A program made the translations under genes and the position numbers. Below the pieces are notes generated by a model, which did not search any database, was not told where the DNA came from, and was given only the letters and a program-made list of their open reading frames with translations. Below, in pieces: positions 16,662-26,244 of a stretch of 64,000 bases of DNA. Position 1 is the stretch's first letter. Every line of letters starts with the position of its first letter. This DNA is from an uncultured Alphaproteobacteria bacterium (GTDB lineage: Bacteria; Pseudomonadota; Alphaproteobacteria; Micropepsales; Micropepsaceae), in NCBI GenBank assembly GCA_903897605.1, contig CAIUCH010000031.1:40253-104252 (forward strand), read 5' to 3'.

Positions 16662-17962
16662 CGACTCGCCGCCGTTATTCCATCCGCGAATATCTGAGTC
16701 CCAAAGTCCTCACCATGTTGGCGTTGGGCTTTTCGTCAGGGCTGCCGTTCCTGCTTGTCGGCAACACATTCGGCTTTTGGCTACGGGATGAGGGCACCAC
16801 GCTCAAAGCGATCGGCTTTATTTCCTGGGTCGGGCTCGCCTACTCACTGCAATTTGTCTGGGCGCCGTTGCTGGATCGCGTACCGACACTGAGGGTGCTG
16901 GGCCAGCGTCGCGACTGGATGCTGCTGTCGCAGATATTCGTTGCGGCGGGGCTGTTCGCCATGGCGTTCGTGGGCACGCGCTATGGCCTGGGCATACTGG
17001 GCGCCTTTGCCCTGCTGGTGGCCTTTTCCTCCGCCACGCAGGATATCGCCATCTCGGCCTGGCGGATCGAAATTGCCGCCGATGCCGATGAGCTGGGGCT
17101 TCTCACTTCGGCGTACCAGCTGAGTTATCGCGTCGCCATGCTCTGCACCGACTCGCTGATCCTGGTGTCGGCGCAGCATCTGGGATGGCCGCTATCATAT
17201 ACACTCTGCGGGATCGGCATGGCGGTCGGGCTGATTGCCAGCATCGTCGCGGATGAACCGGTCGGCGCGGAAAATGCGCTGGCGCGCAAGGAGGCGGAAA
17301 AGCCGCTCTGGACGGTGCGCGGTTTCTTTGATGCCGTGGCAGGACCTTTTATCGTCTTCTTCAAGACCCATGGACCGGCGGCGTTGGTGATGCTGCTGGC
17401 GATCAGTTTCTACCGGTTGCCCGATTTTATTCGCGGCCCGATGCTCAATCCCTTCTATCACGACATCGGCCTCAGCAAGGACCTTATCGGCGTGGTGCGC
17501 GGCACCGCCGGCCTGGCCGCCATCTTCGCCGGTATCGCGGCGGGCGGATTTTTTTCCCTGCGGCTTGGTTACATGCGCGCCCTGCTGCTGGGCGGTGTGC
17601 TGCAAGCGATCGGCATTGCCGCCTTCGCGCTTCTTAGCTTTAGCGGCCCCAATGTCGGACTGTTCACGGCGGTGATGGTGTTGGACGATTTCTCGATCAG
17701 TGTCGCGGGGGTCACGCTTGTTGCTTATATGTCGAGCGTCACCAGTCTGGGATATACCGCCAGCCAATATGCGCTTTTGTCCTCGACCTATGCCTTGGCA
17801 GGCAAGCTCCTCAAGGGCTTCTCGGGCGCGATGGTTGAAGCGCTTTCGTCTCATTTCGGGCTACTGACGGCCTATGCCCTGTTTTTTGTGGGCTGCGGCG
17901 CCGTCGCGGCTCCATCGCTGGCCTTGTTCTGGCTTCTGACGCGGCGCCAAAACCCCGCTTAA
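16658..17962 (+). CDS. ampG: AmpG-like muropeptide MFS permease
   Basis: The protein has 434 residues with 12 predicted helices. The start SPKVLTMLALGFSSGLPFLL, then GFISWVGLAYSLQFVWAPLLDR and FSSATQDIAISAWRIE are typical of AmpG, which imports GlcNAc-anhydroMurNAc peptides for cell-wall recycling. The Asp in ATQDIAI is a conserved membrane residue. Its ATG overlaps the kinase stop (ATGA), so the two are translated together, which hints that the kinase may sense envelope state (inference). Confidence 0.88.
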   Translation: MTTRRRYSIREYLSPKVLTMLALGFSSGLPFLLVGNTFGFWLRDEGTTLKAIGFISWVGLAYSLQFVWAPLLDRVPTLRVLGQRRDWMLLSQIFVAAGLFAMAFVGTRYGLGILGAFALLVAFSSATQDIAISAWRIEIAADADELGLLTSAYQLSYRVAMLCTDSLILVSAQHLGWPLSYTLCGIGMAVGLIASIVADEPVGAENALARKEAEKPLWTVRGFFDAVAGPFIVFFKTHGPAALVMLLAISFYRLPDFIRGPMLNPFYHDIGLSKDLIGVVRGTAGLAAIFAGIAAGGFFSLRLGYMRALLLGGVLQAIGIAAFALLSFSGPNVGLFTAVMVLDDFSISVAGVTLVAYMSSVTSLGYTASQYALLSSTYALAGKLLKGFSGAMVEALSSHFGLLTAYALFFVGCGAVAAPSLALFWLLTRRQNPA

Positions 17963-18072
17963 CCCCGACTGTCACAATCGATTGCGCGCGCCCAACCCGT
18001 TGGGCTAGATTATAAATCTGTCGCAGAAGGGGCCTATGCCACTGCGCAGACAGCGCCCAAAAAGGGAATCGC

Positions 18073-18909
18073 GTGGTCAATATTTATGAAGCTGGACCTT
18101 TCGAAGGTCGCGCCGAGCAGTGGCCGGTTCTGGCTGTCTCGGGCGCGCTGGAAGTGCGCCTGGCCGAGACCGATCACGAAGTCGAACTGGCGCAGCGGCT
18201 TCGCTATTCCGTTTTCTATGAAGAGATGAATGCGATCCCCTCGCCCCAGATGCGCGATGCGGGACGCGACTTCGATAAATATGACGATGTCTGCGACCAC
18301 CTTCTGGTGGTGGACCGCGAAGCCCATGGCGAGGACGGTCAGCCGCTGGTGGTGGCGACCTATCGGCTGACCCGCGAGAAAGACGCGGCTCGGGCCGGTG
18401 GCTTTTACACCGCTAGTGAATATGACATTGCCCCGATGCTGAGCGGCCTGCCGGCACACACCAAGTTCCTGGAGCTGGGCCGTTCCTGTGTGCTGAAAAG
18501 CTATCGCGCCCGCCCCGGCACCATGCAGTTATTGTGGAAAGGCTTGATGGCCTATGTCGCGCGCTTCGACATCGACTTGATGTTCGGTTGCGCCAGCCTG
18601 GCGGGCACCGATCCCGACGCCCTGCCGCTATCCTATCTGCATCACTTCCATGCCATGCCGGAAAATCTGCGCGTGCGGGCGCGGCCGGAACTGTATGTGG
18701 ACATGAACCGCATTCCCAAGGACGCCATCGAGGCGCGTGAGGGATTGCGCAGCCTGCCGCCGCTGCTCAAGGGCTATGTGCGGGCGGGTTGCTGCATCGG
18801 CGACGGCGCGGTGATCGACCGGCAATTCTGCACCACCGACGTCTTCATCTACTTCCCGCTCTCGGGCATCGACGCGCGGTACAAGAGCCGGTTCGGTTTG
18901 GTGAAGTAA
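18073..18909 (+). CDS. olsB: L-ornithine N-alpha-acyltransferase (OlsB-like)
   Basis: The protein has 278 residues, starting at GTG with AAGGGA five bases upstream. It matches the GNAT hemolysin-like acyltransferases: YSVFYEEMNAIPSPQM, YDDVCDHLLVVD, VATYRLTRE, FLELGRSCVLKSYRARPGT, and LMFGCASLAGTDP. OlsB transfers a 3-hydroxyacyl group from ACP to ornithine, the first step of ornithine lipid synthesis at the inner membrane. olsA is not adjacent. Confidence 0.87.
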   Translation: MVNIYEAGPFEGRAEQWPVLAVSGALEVRLAETDHEVELAQRLRYSVFYEEMNAIPSPQMRDAGRDFDKYDDVCDHLLVVDREAHGEDGQPLVVATYRLTREKDAARAGGFYTASEYDIAPMLSGLPAHTKFLELGRSCVLKSYRARPGTMQLLWKGLMAYVARFDIDLMFGCASLAGTDPDALPLSYLHHFHAMPENLRVRARPELYVDMNRIPKDAIEAREGLRSLPPLLKGYVRAGCCIGDGAVIDRQFCTTDVFIYFPLSGIDARYKSRFGLVK

Positions 18910-18925
18910 CCTTCTTTCTTTCACC

Positions 18926-18948
18926 ATGGGCGGGCTTGACCCGCCCAT
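18926..18948 (+). repeat. REP-like palindrome, left copy
   Basis: ATGGGCGGG (18926-18934) pairs with CCCGCCCAT (18940-18948) around loop CTTGA, followed by CCAG. It could also end the olsB transcript. It is the inverted partner of 19267-19289 across the GIY-YIG gene. Confidence 0.85.
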
Positions 18949-18969
18949 CCAGTTTTCCAAACTGGTGCA

Positions 18970-19260
18970 ATGTCCAAAGGCATTGTCTACGCCCTGGCAA
19001 GCAAAAGAAACGGCACGCTCTATGTCGGCGTCACTTCAGATCTTTTGAGGCGCATGCAGGAACACCGGAATGCAACCGCCTCCGCTTTCGTAAAACGTTA
19101 TGGTGTTTATCGCTTGGTTTATTTCGAGGAATATCCGCTGTATGTGGATGCCATTCGCCGCGAGACCAATCTGAAGCGCTGGAAACGGGCATGGAAAATT
19201 GCCCTGATCGAAAAACACAATCCGAACTGGGATGACCTTCTGGAAGGATGGAACCGCTGA
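18970..19260 (+). CDS. GIY-YIG nuclease-domain protein (YhbQ/UPF0213-like)
   Basis: The protein has 96 residues. The start GIVYALASKRNGTLYVGVTS is the GIY-YIG core (here VYAL...LYVG), followed by DLLRRMQEHRN (catalytic Arg), a conserved Tyr/Phe-Glu in LVYFEEY and the ending AIRRETNLKRWKRAWKIALI. This is a single-domain nuclease of the type found in many copies in alphaproteobacterial genomes. It lies between two inverted palindromes, 21 bases from the left and 6 from the right, so gene and palindromes look like one unit. Biological role unknown. Confidence 0.88.
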   Translation: MSKGIVYALASKRNGTLYVGVTSDLLRRMQEHRNATASAFVKRYGVYRLVYFEEYPLYVDAIRRETNLKRWKRAWKIALIEKHNPNWDDLLEGWNR

Positions 19261-19266
19261 TCCTGG

Positions 19267-19289
19267 ATGGCCGGGTCAAGCCCGGCCAT
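19267..19289 (-). repeat. REP-like palindrome, right inverted copy
   Basis: ATGGCCGGG (19267-19275) pairs with CCCGGCCAT (19281-19289) around TCAAG. Its reverse complement matches the left copy except at two stem positions that change together (G-C to C-G), so pairing is kept. Confidence 0.85.
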
Positions 19290-19303
19290 GGCGAGTCAAC
19301 AGG

Positions 19304-20002
19304 TCAAGCCAAATCAAACAACAACACTTCAGCTTCGGTCCGCGAGCGGAGCGCGATCTGGTCCTGATCGGTCACGGCAGCGCCATCGCCCGCCTTCAAG
19401 GTTTCCTCGCCGATGCTGACTTCGCCTTTGGCCACCTGGATCCAGGCGCGCCGTCCCGGAGACAAGAGATGGATGGCTTCGATATCGGCGTCCAGCCTGG
19501 CAGCCCAGATTTCCGCATCCTGCACCAGACGGACTTCATTCGGCTGCGGGTCCGGTCCGGCGATGCGGGCGAATTTGTTGGCCACCGCCTTGAGGTCGAT
19601 CGCCTTCTGTTCATAGGACGGCGCGAGGCCACGGCGAGACGGCATGATCCAGATTTGCAGGAGGTGACAATCGCGGTCGCGGCTGGCATTGAATTCGGCG
19701 TGAACCACGCCGGAGCCTGCGCTCATGCGCTGGATCTCACCGGGCCGGATGACGCCGCCGCCACCACTGGAATCCTTGTGCTGCAGCGCGCCTTCCAGAA
19801 GATACGTGACGATCTCCATGTCGCGATGCGGATGGGGCGGAAAACCGGCGCCGCCCCGGATCCAATCCTCGTTGATCACTCGTAGCGCGCCAAAACTTTC
19901 AAAAGCCGGATCGTAATATTCGCCGAACGAGAAACTGTGCTTGGAATCAAGCCAGTCGATCTTGGTGGTTCCGCGCTCGGCGGATCTGCGGACGGCGATC
20001 AT
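19304..20002 (-). CDS. pirin family protein (quercetinase-like bicupin)
   Basis: The protein has 232 residues. The pirin signature is clear: [20 protein letters not shown] then [22 protein letters not shown] and [12 protein letters not shown], giving the metal ligands His, His, His, Glu in the N-terminal cupin. The C-terminal cupin lacks them, as usual. Pirins are Fe-binding and some oxidise quercetin; the physiological substrate is unknown. ATG at 20002 overlaps the gshB stop (ATGA). Confidence 0.9.
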   Translation of the reverse strand: MIAVRRSAERGTTKIDWLDSKHSFSFGEYYDPAFESFGALRVINEDWIRGGAGFPPHPHRDMEIVTYLLEGALQHKDSSGGGGVIRPGEIQRMSAGSGVVHAEFNASRDRDCHLLQIWIMPSRRGLAPSYEQKAIDLKAVANKFARIAGPDPQPNEVRLVQDAEIWAARLDADIEAIHLLSPGRRAWIQVAKGEVSIGEETLKAGDGAAVTDQDQIALRSRTEAEVLLFDLA

Positions 20003-20943
20003 GCTGACACCTTGGCCTGGATGGAATCCCACACCAGCTTGGCGATATCGGCGCCGCCGAACCGTTTGACTTCCTGGACGCCGGTGGGCGAGGTCACGTT
20101 GATCTCGGTCATATAGTCGCCGATCACGTCGATGCCGGTGAAGATCAAGCCGCGGCGTTTCAGCTCCGGGCCGATGGCGGCGCAGATGTCGCGCTCGCGC
20201 GCCGTCAACTCTGTTTTTTCCGGACGCCCGCCGACATGCATGTTGGAGCGCGACTCACCGGCCGCGGGCACCCGGTTGATGGCGCCGGCGAATTCTCCGT
20301 CCACCAGGATGATGCGCTTGTCACCCTTGCGGACTTCCGGCAGATAACGCTGCACAATCACCGGCTCGCGATAGAACTGGGTGAACATTTCCAGCAGCGA
20401 GCCCAGATTCTCGTCCCCCGGACCGATGCGGAAGACGCCGGTGCCGCCATTGCCGTAAAGCGGCTTGATGATGATTTCCTTGTGACGATCGCGGAAATCG
20501 CGCACTTCACGCGGGTCGCTGGTGATCAGGGTCGGGGGAATAAAATCGGCGAATTCGGTGACGAAAAGTTTTTCCGGCGCGTTGCGCACTTCGCGCGGAT
20601 TGTTGACCACCAGGGTCTTGGGATGGATGCGCTCCAAAATGTGGGTCGCCGAGATATAGGCCATGTCGAAGGGTGGATCCTGGCGCATCAGCACCACGTC
20701 GGCGGCGGACAGATCGTAGACAAAGGCTTCGCCCAGCGCGAAATGATCGCCCTTCACGGCGCGGACATTGAGCGGCCTCACCCGCGCCGTCACCTTGCCT
20801 TCGCCGTAGGAGAGATCGCGCGGGCCATAATATAAAAGGCCATGACCCCGTGCCTGCGCTTCCAGCGCCAGTGCAAAGGAGGAATCGCCGCCAATATCGA
20901 TCTTCTCGATCGGGTCCATCTGGATCGCGACCGTCAACGTCAT
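19999..20943 (-). CDS. gshB: glutathione synthetase
   Basis: The protein is about 314 residues from [11 protein letters not shown] (a start four codons upstream is possible). It has the ATP-grasp features [47 protein letters not shown] and the C-terminal ligand segment [15 protein letters not shown]. It joins glycine to gamma-glutamylcysteine using ATP in the cytoplasm. The first ligase, gshA, is not in the window. It lies in a leftward run rsmI-yraN-gshB-pirin. Confidence 0.95.
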   Translation of the reverse strand: MTLTVAIQMDPIEKIDIGGDSSFALALEAQARGHGLLYYGPRDLSYGEGKVTARVRPLNVRAVKGDHFALGEAFVYDLSAADVVLMRQDPPFDMAYISATHILERIHPKTLVVNNPREVRNAPEKLFVTEFADFIPPTLITSDPREVRDFRDRHKEIIIKPLYGNGGTGVFRIGPGDENLGSLLEMFTQFYREPVIVQRYLPEVRKGDKRIILVDGEFAGAINRVPAAGESRSNMHVGGRPEKTELTARERDICAAIGPELKRRGLIFTGIDVIGDYMTEINVTSPTGVQEVKRFGGADIAKLVWDSIQAKVSA

Positions 20944-20947
20944 GCGT

Positions 20948-21307
20948 TCACCCATCTATTCGCCAGGCATCCCGCAAATGTCTGGGGATTCCGGCAATCG
21001 TGACAATGTCAAACCGTGCCCCGCGCCGCGCCAAGGCAGGCCGGGACGCAAGATATAGGGAGGCCGCCCGGGCAATGCGAGTCCGCTGCTCCGGCGTCAC
21101 CGCTTCTGCGGCATCGCGTGCCTGGCCCCGCGCCTTCACCTCGATAAAACAGACCGGCCCGAAGGGACAAAGCGTCACCAAGTCGATCTCGCCGGCATGG
21201 GTCTTGACGCGCCGGCCCAGAATGCGATGGCCCTTGAGCCGCAGCCACCAGGCCGCAAGGGCTTCGCCGCGATGTCCGCGCGCCTCCGCCTGTCTGCGGT
21301 CAGCCAT
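20948..21307 (-). CDS. yraN: UPF0102 / YraN family protein
   Basis: The protein is about 119 residues. [20 protein letters not shown], then [13 protein letters not shown] sequence (here [11 protein letters not shown]), CFIEVKARG and RFDIVTIAG match the restriction-endonuclease-like fold of YraN (E, D, E-x-K active-site pattern). Its job is not established, and it commonly follows rsmI as here. ATG at 21307 overlaps the rsmI end by eight bases. Confidence 0.93.
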   Translation of the reverse strand: MADRRQAEARGHRGEALAAWWLRLKGHRILGRRVKTHAGEIDLVTLCPFGPVCFIEVKARGQARDAAEAVTPEQRTRIARAASLYLASRPALARRGARFDIVTIAGIPRHLRDAWRIDG

Positions 21308-22241
21308 TCTTCTTCTCGAGGCCCCTTGCATAGACCGCCTTGCGCGAAACGCCGGTCAGGTCCGCGATCATCTCGGAGGCGGGCTTGAGCGGCATGAAAG
21401 CCAACGCCGCCGTCAACGCCGCATCCACCGCCACGAAATCGGTCTCGGCGGCATGCGGCGGCGATACCAGCAAGGTGACTTCACCCTTTGGCGCCGCCTC
21501 TTTTTCATAAGCCGATGCCAGATCGGCCAAGGTGCCGCGCCGCACCTCTTCATGGAATTTCGTCATTTCGCGCGCCACCGCGCCACTGCGCACGCCCAAT
21601 ATGTCCGCCATCTGCCGCAGACTTTGCGCCAAGCGCGGGCCGGACTCGAAAAAGATCAGAGTGGCGCGAATGCTCTTCAATTCCTCCAATGCGGTCTGGC
21701 GCTCCCCGGCCTTGGCGGGCAGGAATCCGGCGAACAGGAAGCGATCCGACGGCAGGCCCGACAGCACCAGCCCGGTCAACGCCGCCGAGGCGCCCGGCAG
21801 GGCGTGGACCGGCAATCCCTCTTCGATCGCGGCCCGCACCAGCTTGAAGCCGGGATCGCTCACCAGCGGCGTCCCCGCATCGCTGACCAGGGCGATGCGC
21901 GCGCCATCGCGCAGCCGGCCAAGCAGCCGCGGCCGCTCGCGGGCGGCATTGTGATCGTTATAAGCCATCAGCGGTTTGGAAATGCCGTGGATGGCGAGCA
22001 GCTTGGCGGTGACGCGGGTGTCCTCGGCGGCGATGAGGTCCACGGCCTTCAGCACGTCCAGCGCCCGCAGCGTGATGTCGCGGGCATTGCCGATGGGCGT
22101 GGCGGTGACGTAAAGACCGGAGGCCAGCCCCTCCTTCAAATCGCCCAGATGTTGCGGTTTACCGGCGGCGGCGCGCGTTTTAATGTCGCCCTGCCGCTGC
22201 TGGCCTTCCTGGGAAGTCTTTGATGATCCGCGCTGCTTCAT
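21300..22241 (-). CDS. rsmI: 16S rRNA (cytidine1402-2'-O)-methyltransferase
   Basis: The predicted protein is about 313 residues. LYVTATPIGNARDITLRALD, VDLIAAEDTRVT, LVSDAGTPLVSDPGF and the C-terminal ASEMIADLTGVSRKAVY segment identify RsmI (tetrapyrrole methylase fold). It methylates the ribose of C1402 in the decoding centre. The ATG at 22241 overlaps the start of the divergent gene by about 22 bases, so a later non-ATG start near GDLKEGL (AAGGAGG nearby) is possible. Confidence 0.93.
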   Translation of the reverse strand: MKQRGSSKTSQEGQQRQGDIKTRAAAGKPQHLGDLKEGLASGLYVTATPIGNARDITLRALDVLKAVDLIAAEDTRVTAKLLAIHGISKPLMAYNDHNAARERPRLLGRLRDGARIALVSDAGTPLVSDPGFKLVRAAIEEGLPVHALPGASAALTGLVLSGLPSDRFLFAGFLPAKAGERQTALEELKSIRATLIFFESGPRLAQSLRQMADILGVRSGAVAREMTKFHEEVRRGTLADLASAYEKEAAPKGEVTLLVSPPHAAETDFVAVDAALTAALAFMPLKPASEMIADLTGVSRKAVYARGLEKKNG

Positions 22242-23464
22242 TCCGCCCGAAGGTCCGTTGGGGCCGCCTTTGTGCCATCCTCGGCGCGACCGCGATAGCG
22301 GTGAGTGCCTGCACGCCCCCGCCACCACCGCCGCCGCCCAAAGTGGTGGTGCCCCTGCCGCCCGTGGCCGGCAATCCGCTGGACCGGGATCAACCCGCCT
22401 ATCTGCGCCTGCCCAACAATGCGCCCGGTTCCGTTCCGGTGCGGGTGGGCATCATTCTGCCTTTCTCAAGCTCCACGTCCGGCACCCGCAATCTGGCGGC
22501 GGCGATGCTGAAGGCAGCGGAGCTGGCGGTGTTCGACGGCGGCAACCGCGACGTCCTTCTGATTACCGCCGATGAAGGCGCCACCCCGGATGCGGCCGGC
22601 GGCGCCGCGCTCAAGCTTCTTGGCCAGGGCGCGGAGATCATCATTGGGCCCTTGTTCGGGCCTTCGGTCTCGGCCATCGCGCCGCTCGCGCGCGATCGCG
22701 GCGTGCCGGTGCTGGCCTTCTCGACCGAGCGCAGTGTGGCGGGCAACGGCGTTTACCTGCTCTCCTTCCTGCCGCAAAGCGAAGTCAAGCGCGTGGTGAG
22801 CTATGCGGTATCGCAGGGCCATCACAAATTCGCCGCGATGGTGCCCGAGACGGCCTATGGCGATGTCATCGCCGGCGCCTTCACCGATGTCGTGAAAAGT
22901 GCCGGGGCGACTTCGGTGGATATCGAGCATTTCGCGCCCAATTCCGCCACGGTGATGGCGCCCGCCACGACCATCGCCAAAGGCAGCGCCGATGCCGTGA
23001 TGATCGCCCAAGGCGGCAGTGTGCTGCGCGCCATCGCGCCGTCGCTGGCTTTCAACGGCCTGGACCCCGCCAAGGTGAAATTGCTGGGCACCGGACTTTG
23101 GGACGATGCCAGTGTGGTCAAGGAGCAGACCTTGACCGGCGGTTGGTTCGCTGCGCCAGAGCCCAATGCCGATGAAGCCTTCAATGAAAAATATCGCGCG
23201 ACCTATGGCGCGGCGCCGCCGCAACTGGCGTCGCTGGCTTATGACGCGGTGACCCTGGTGGCTCTTTTGTCCACCGGCACGCCCTATCACCGTTTCACCA
23301 ACGCCGCGCTGATGGATCCCAACGGCTTTGGCGGCGTCAACGGCATCTTCCGCTTCAATGCCGATGGCACCTCGGAGCGCGGCCTTGCGGTGCTGGAAGT
23401 CCAGCCCGACGGCTTTCATGTCGTCAGCCCCGCGCCGCGCACTTTCCAGGCGCAAAGCTTTTAG
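22220..23464 (+). CDS. penicillin-binding-protein activator-like lipoprotein (LpoA C-terminal type)
   Basis: The protein has 414 residues. A signal sequence ends in a lipobox (AIAVSAC), then a proline run and a periplasmic-binding-protein fold (VRVGIILPFSSSTSGTRNLA; LGQGAEIIIGPLFGPSVSAI; VPVLAFSTERSVAGNGVYLL). This is the LpoA C-terminal/Leu-Ile-Val-binding type, annotated in alphaproteobacteria as penicillin-binding protein activator, placed opposite rsmI as here. It lacks the LpoA N-terminal TPR domain. Envelope role inferred from family and location. Confidence 0.88.
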   Translation: MMIRAASFRPKVRWGRLCAILGATAIAVSACTPPPPPPPPKVVVPLPPVAGNPLDRDQPAYLRLPNNAPGSVPVRVGIILPFSSSTSGTRNLAAAMLKAAELAVFDGGNRDVLLITADEGATPDAAGGAALKLLGQGAEIIIGPLFGPSVSAIAPLARDRGVPVLAFSTERSVAGNGVYLLSFLPQSEVKRVVSYAVSQGHHKFAAMVPETAYGDVIAGAFTDVVKSAGATSVDIEHFAPNSATVMAPATTIAKGSADAVMIAQGGSVLRAIAPSLAFNGLDPAKVKLLGTGLWDDASVVKEQTLTGGWFAAPEPNADEAFNEKYRATYGAAPPQLASLAYDAVTLVALLSTGTPYHRFTNAALMDPNGFGGVNGIFRFNADGTSERGLAVLEVQPDGFHVVSPAPRTFQAQSF

Positions 23465-23493
23465 AAACGTATTTCAAGAAATTGATGCGCTGC

Positions 23494-23630
23494 TGTCATG
23501 GCCCGCAAATGCGGGCCATCCAGGTGAGGCAAACTCACTTGCCAGTGTGGAGCGCCGCTCAACTGGATGGCCCGCACGGAGTTTACGCTCCGGCCGCGCT
23601 TTGCGCGGACTGGGGTGGCGGGCCATGACA
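23494..23630. repeat. 137-bp nested palindromic intergenic repeat
   Basis: The outer arms TGTCATGGCCCGC (23494-23506) and GCGGGCCATGACA (23618-23630) are perfect reverse complements. So are the inner arms GCGGGCCATCCAG (23511-23523) and CTGGATGGCCCGC (23563-23575). Each side can also fold on itself (23498-23507/23510-23519). The CATGG...CCATCCAG borders match the palindromes beside the GIY-YIG gene, so this is a two-sided member of the same family. It lies between convergent genes. Confidence 0.85.
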
Positions 23631-23663
23631 ATGTAGCTTCAACTTCGCACTGGAATGCGAACC

Positions 23664-24803
23664 TTAGTTCAGCAGCGCCGCGATGACGGCGTTGAGCACC
23701 AGACGCCCTTGCGGCGTGGCGGCAAGGATTTCGCCGTCCTGGCGAAGCAAGCCCTGTTCGATCAGCGGCGCAATTTTTTCGGCTGACGGGCGTGTGCTCC
23801 AGCGCGATTGATAGCCAGCAAGATCGATGCCCTCCGCCAGGCGCAGATTCATCAGCAGATGTTCGCGTGCCGCATCGGCATCGTCGATCGATGTGAAATC
23901 CGCGAAGGCGCTTTCGCCTTTCGCGACCGCATCGCGCCAGCGTTCCGGCAGGCGTACCGTGGCCGTGGCGACGCGTTTGCCCCCCAGCATCAGGCGGCCA
24001 TGCGCGCCCGGTCCGACGCCGGCATAATCACCATAGCGCCAATAGATCAAATTGTGGCGGCTCTGCGATCCCGGGCGCGCGTGGTTGGAGATTTCATAGG
24101 CCGGCAGGCCGGCCGCTTCGGTCAACTCCTGCGTGGTCTCATACAATCCCGCCGCCAGATCGTCATCGGGGATTTTGAGCTGGCCGTTTCTGTGCAGCAA
24201 TGCAAACGGCGTTTGCGGCTCGATGGTGAGCTGATAAAGCGACAAATGATCGGTGCCGAAAGCCAGTGCCTGCTTCAACTCCGTGCGCCATTGCGCGTCG
24301 CTCTGGCCCGGCCGCGCATAGATCAGGTCCAGCGAAACGCGATCGAAATTCTTCATCGCCAGGCCAAGCGCCGCCTTGGCCTCTTCGGCGTTGTGCAATC
24401 GACCCAGAAACTTCAGGTCGGCATCGTTCAACGCTTGCATGCCCAACGACAAACGGTTGACGCCGGCGGCGCGATAATCGGCAAAGCGCGCTGCATCGGC
24501 GCTGGCGGGATTGGCTTCCAAGGTCACTTCGACACCATTGGCAAGCCGCCAAAGCCGCGAAATCTTTTCCAGAATTTTCCCGGTGGAGCGTCCCTGCATC
24601 AAGGACGGCGTGCCGCCACCAAAAAATATCGTTTCGACGATGGGGCGGTCATCGCCCTGTTCGCGCGCGACCCAATCCAATTCGCGCGCGATGGCGTCGA
24701 CCCAGCCGCTTTCATCGATGGCGGTGCGGACATGGCTGTTGAAGTCGCAATAGGGGCATTTGGCGGCGCAGAATGGCCAGTGGACGTAAATCCCGAACGC
24801 CAT
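23664..24803 (-). CDS. hemW: radical SAM heme chaperone HemW
   Basis: The protein has 379 residues. The radical SAM cluster motif is FCAAKCPYCDFN (Cys12, 16, 19), followed by FFGGGTPSLM, EANPASADAARFADYRAAGV and LSLGMQALND. It lacks the extra residues of true HemN oxidases and has the HemW C-terminal domain (LIEQGLLRQDGE...). HemW hands heme to respiratory proteins. It heads a leftward transcription unit downstream of rdgB with a short gap. Confidence 0.93.
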   Translation of the reverse strand: MAFGIYVHWPFCAAKCPYCDFNSHVRTAIDESGWVDAIARELDWVAREQGDDRPIVETIFFGGGTPSLMQGRSTGKILEKISRLWRLANGVEVTLEANPASADAARFADYRAAGVNRLSLGMQALNDADLKFLGRLHNAEEAKAALGLAMKNFDRVSLDLIYARPGQSDAQWRTELKQALAFGTDHLSLYQLTIEPQTPFALLHRNGQLKIPDDDLAAGLYETTQELTEAAGLPAYEISNHARPGSQSRHNLIYWRYGDYAGVGPGAHGRLMLGGKRVATATVRLPERWRDAVAKGESAFADFTSIDDADAAREHLLMNLRLAEGIDLAGYQSRWSTRPSAEKIAPLIEQGLLRQDGEILAATPQGRLVLNAVIAALLN

Positions 24804-24808
24804 CTTCT

Positions 24809-25416
24809 TTAAAAGGATTCCGCCAGGATGCCGCTGTGCAGGAGCTTTTCAAATGCCCGTGCGCGATGGCTCATGGCGTTTTTCAGATGCGGATCGATCT
24901 CGCCGAAAGTCTGATCGTGGCCAGTGGGAATGAAGATGGGGTCATAGCCGAAGCCGTGCGTGCCGCGCGGCGGAAAGGTGAGATGACCATGGACCTCACC
25001 CTCAAAGGTCTGGATTTCACCATGGGGCATGGCGAGCGAAAGGGCGCAGACGAATTTGGCGGAGAAATCATGCGCCTTCTTCTCCAGCAATTCGCGCTCG
25101 ATCCGCGCCATGGCGATGCGGAAATCTTTGGTGGGCCCGGCCCAGCGCGCCGAATGGATGCCGGGATCGCCATTCAAGGCATTGACCCAAAGGCCCGAAT
25201 CATCGGCCAAGGCGGGATGATGCCCGGCATCGGCGGCAGCGCGCGCTTTCAGTTCGGCATTGGCGGCAAAGGTTAACCCGGTCTCTTCCGGTTCCGGCAG
25301 ATGCAGCTCGGCGGCGCCACGGGGTTCGATGCCATGCGGGCCCAGCAGCGCCTTGATCTCACGCACCTTGCCGGGATTGTGGCTGGCGACGATCAGGATG
25401 CTGCCGCGCGGCAGCT

Positions 25417-25420
<4 letters not shown>
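24809..25420 (-). CDS. rdgB: non-canonical purine NTP pyrophosphatase (RdgB/HAM1)
   Basis: The protein has 203 residues. The GTG at 25420 overlaps the rph stop as GTGA and gives the classic N-terminus [59 protein letters not shown] and MSHRARAF follow. It removes dITP and XTP from the nucleotide pool. It is translationally coupled to rph, a common pairing. Confidence 0.95.
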
Positions 25421-26130
<710 letters not shown>

Positions 26131-26244
26131 GGGGCCGTATATCTTGAAGAGGTGAACCGGGGCGGTTACCTAGACGCTTTGCCGCGGCGCGTCCAATGCG
26201 GCCGCGGACCAGAAGTATAATCGTTATTTATCAAAGGCTTATAC

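Noticed and set aside
20850..22223. 457-codon open frame on the plus strand
   Set aside because: Antisense to gshB, yraN and rsmI, all strongly supported.
26131..26244. CIRCE operator upstream of hrcA
   Set aside because: No TTAGCACTC/GAGTGCTAA pair in the gap.
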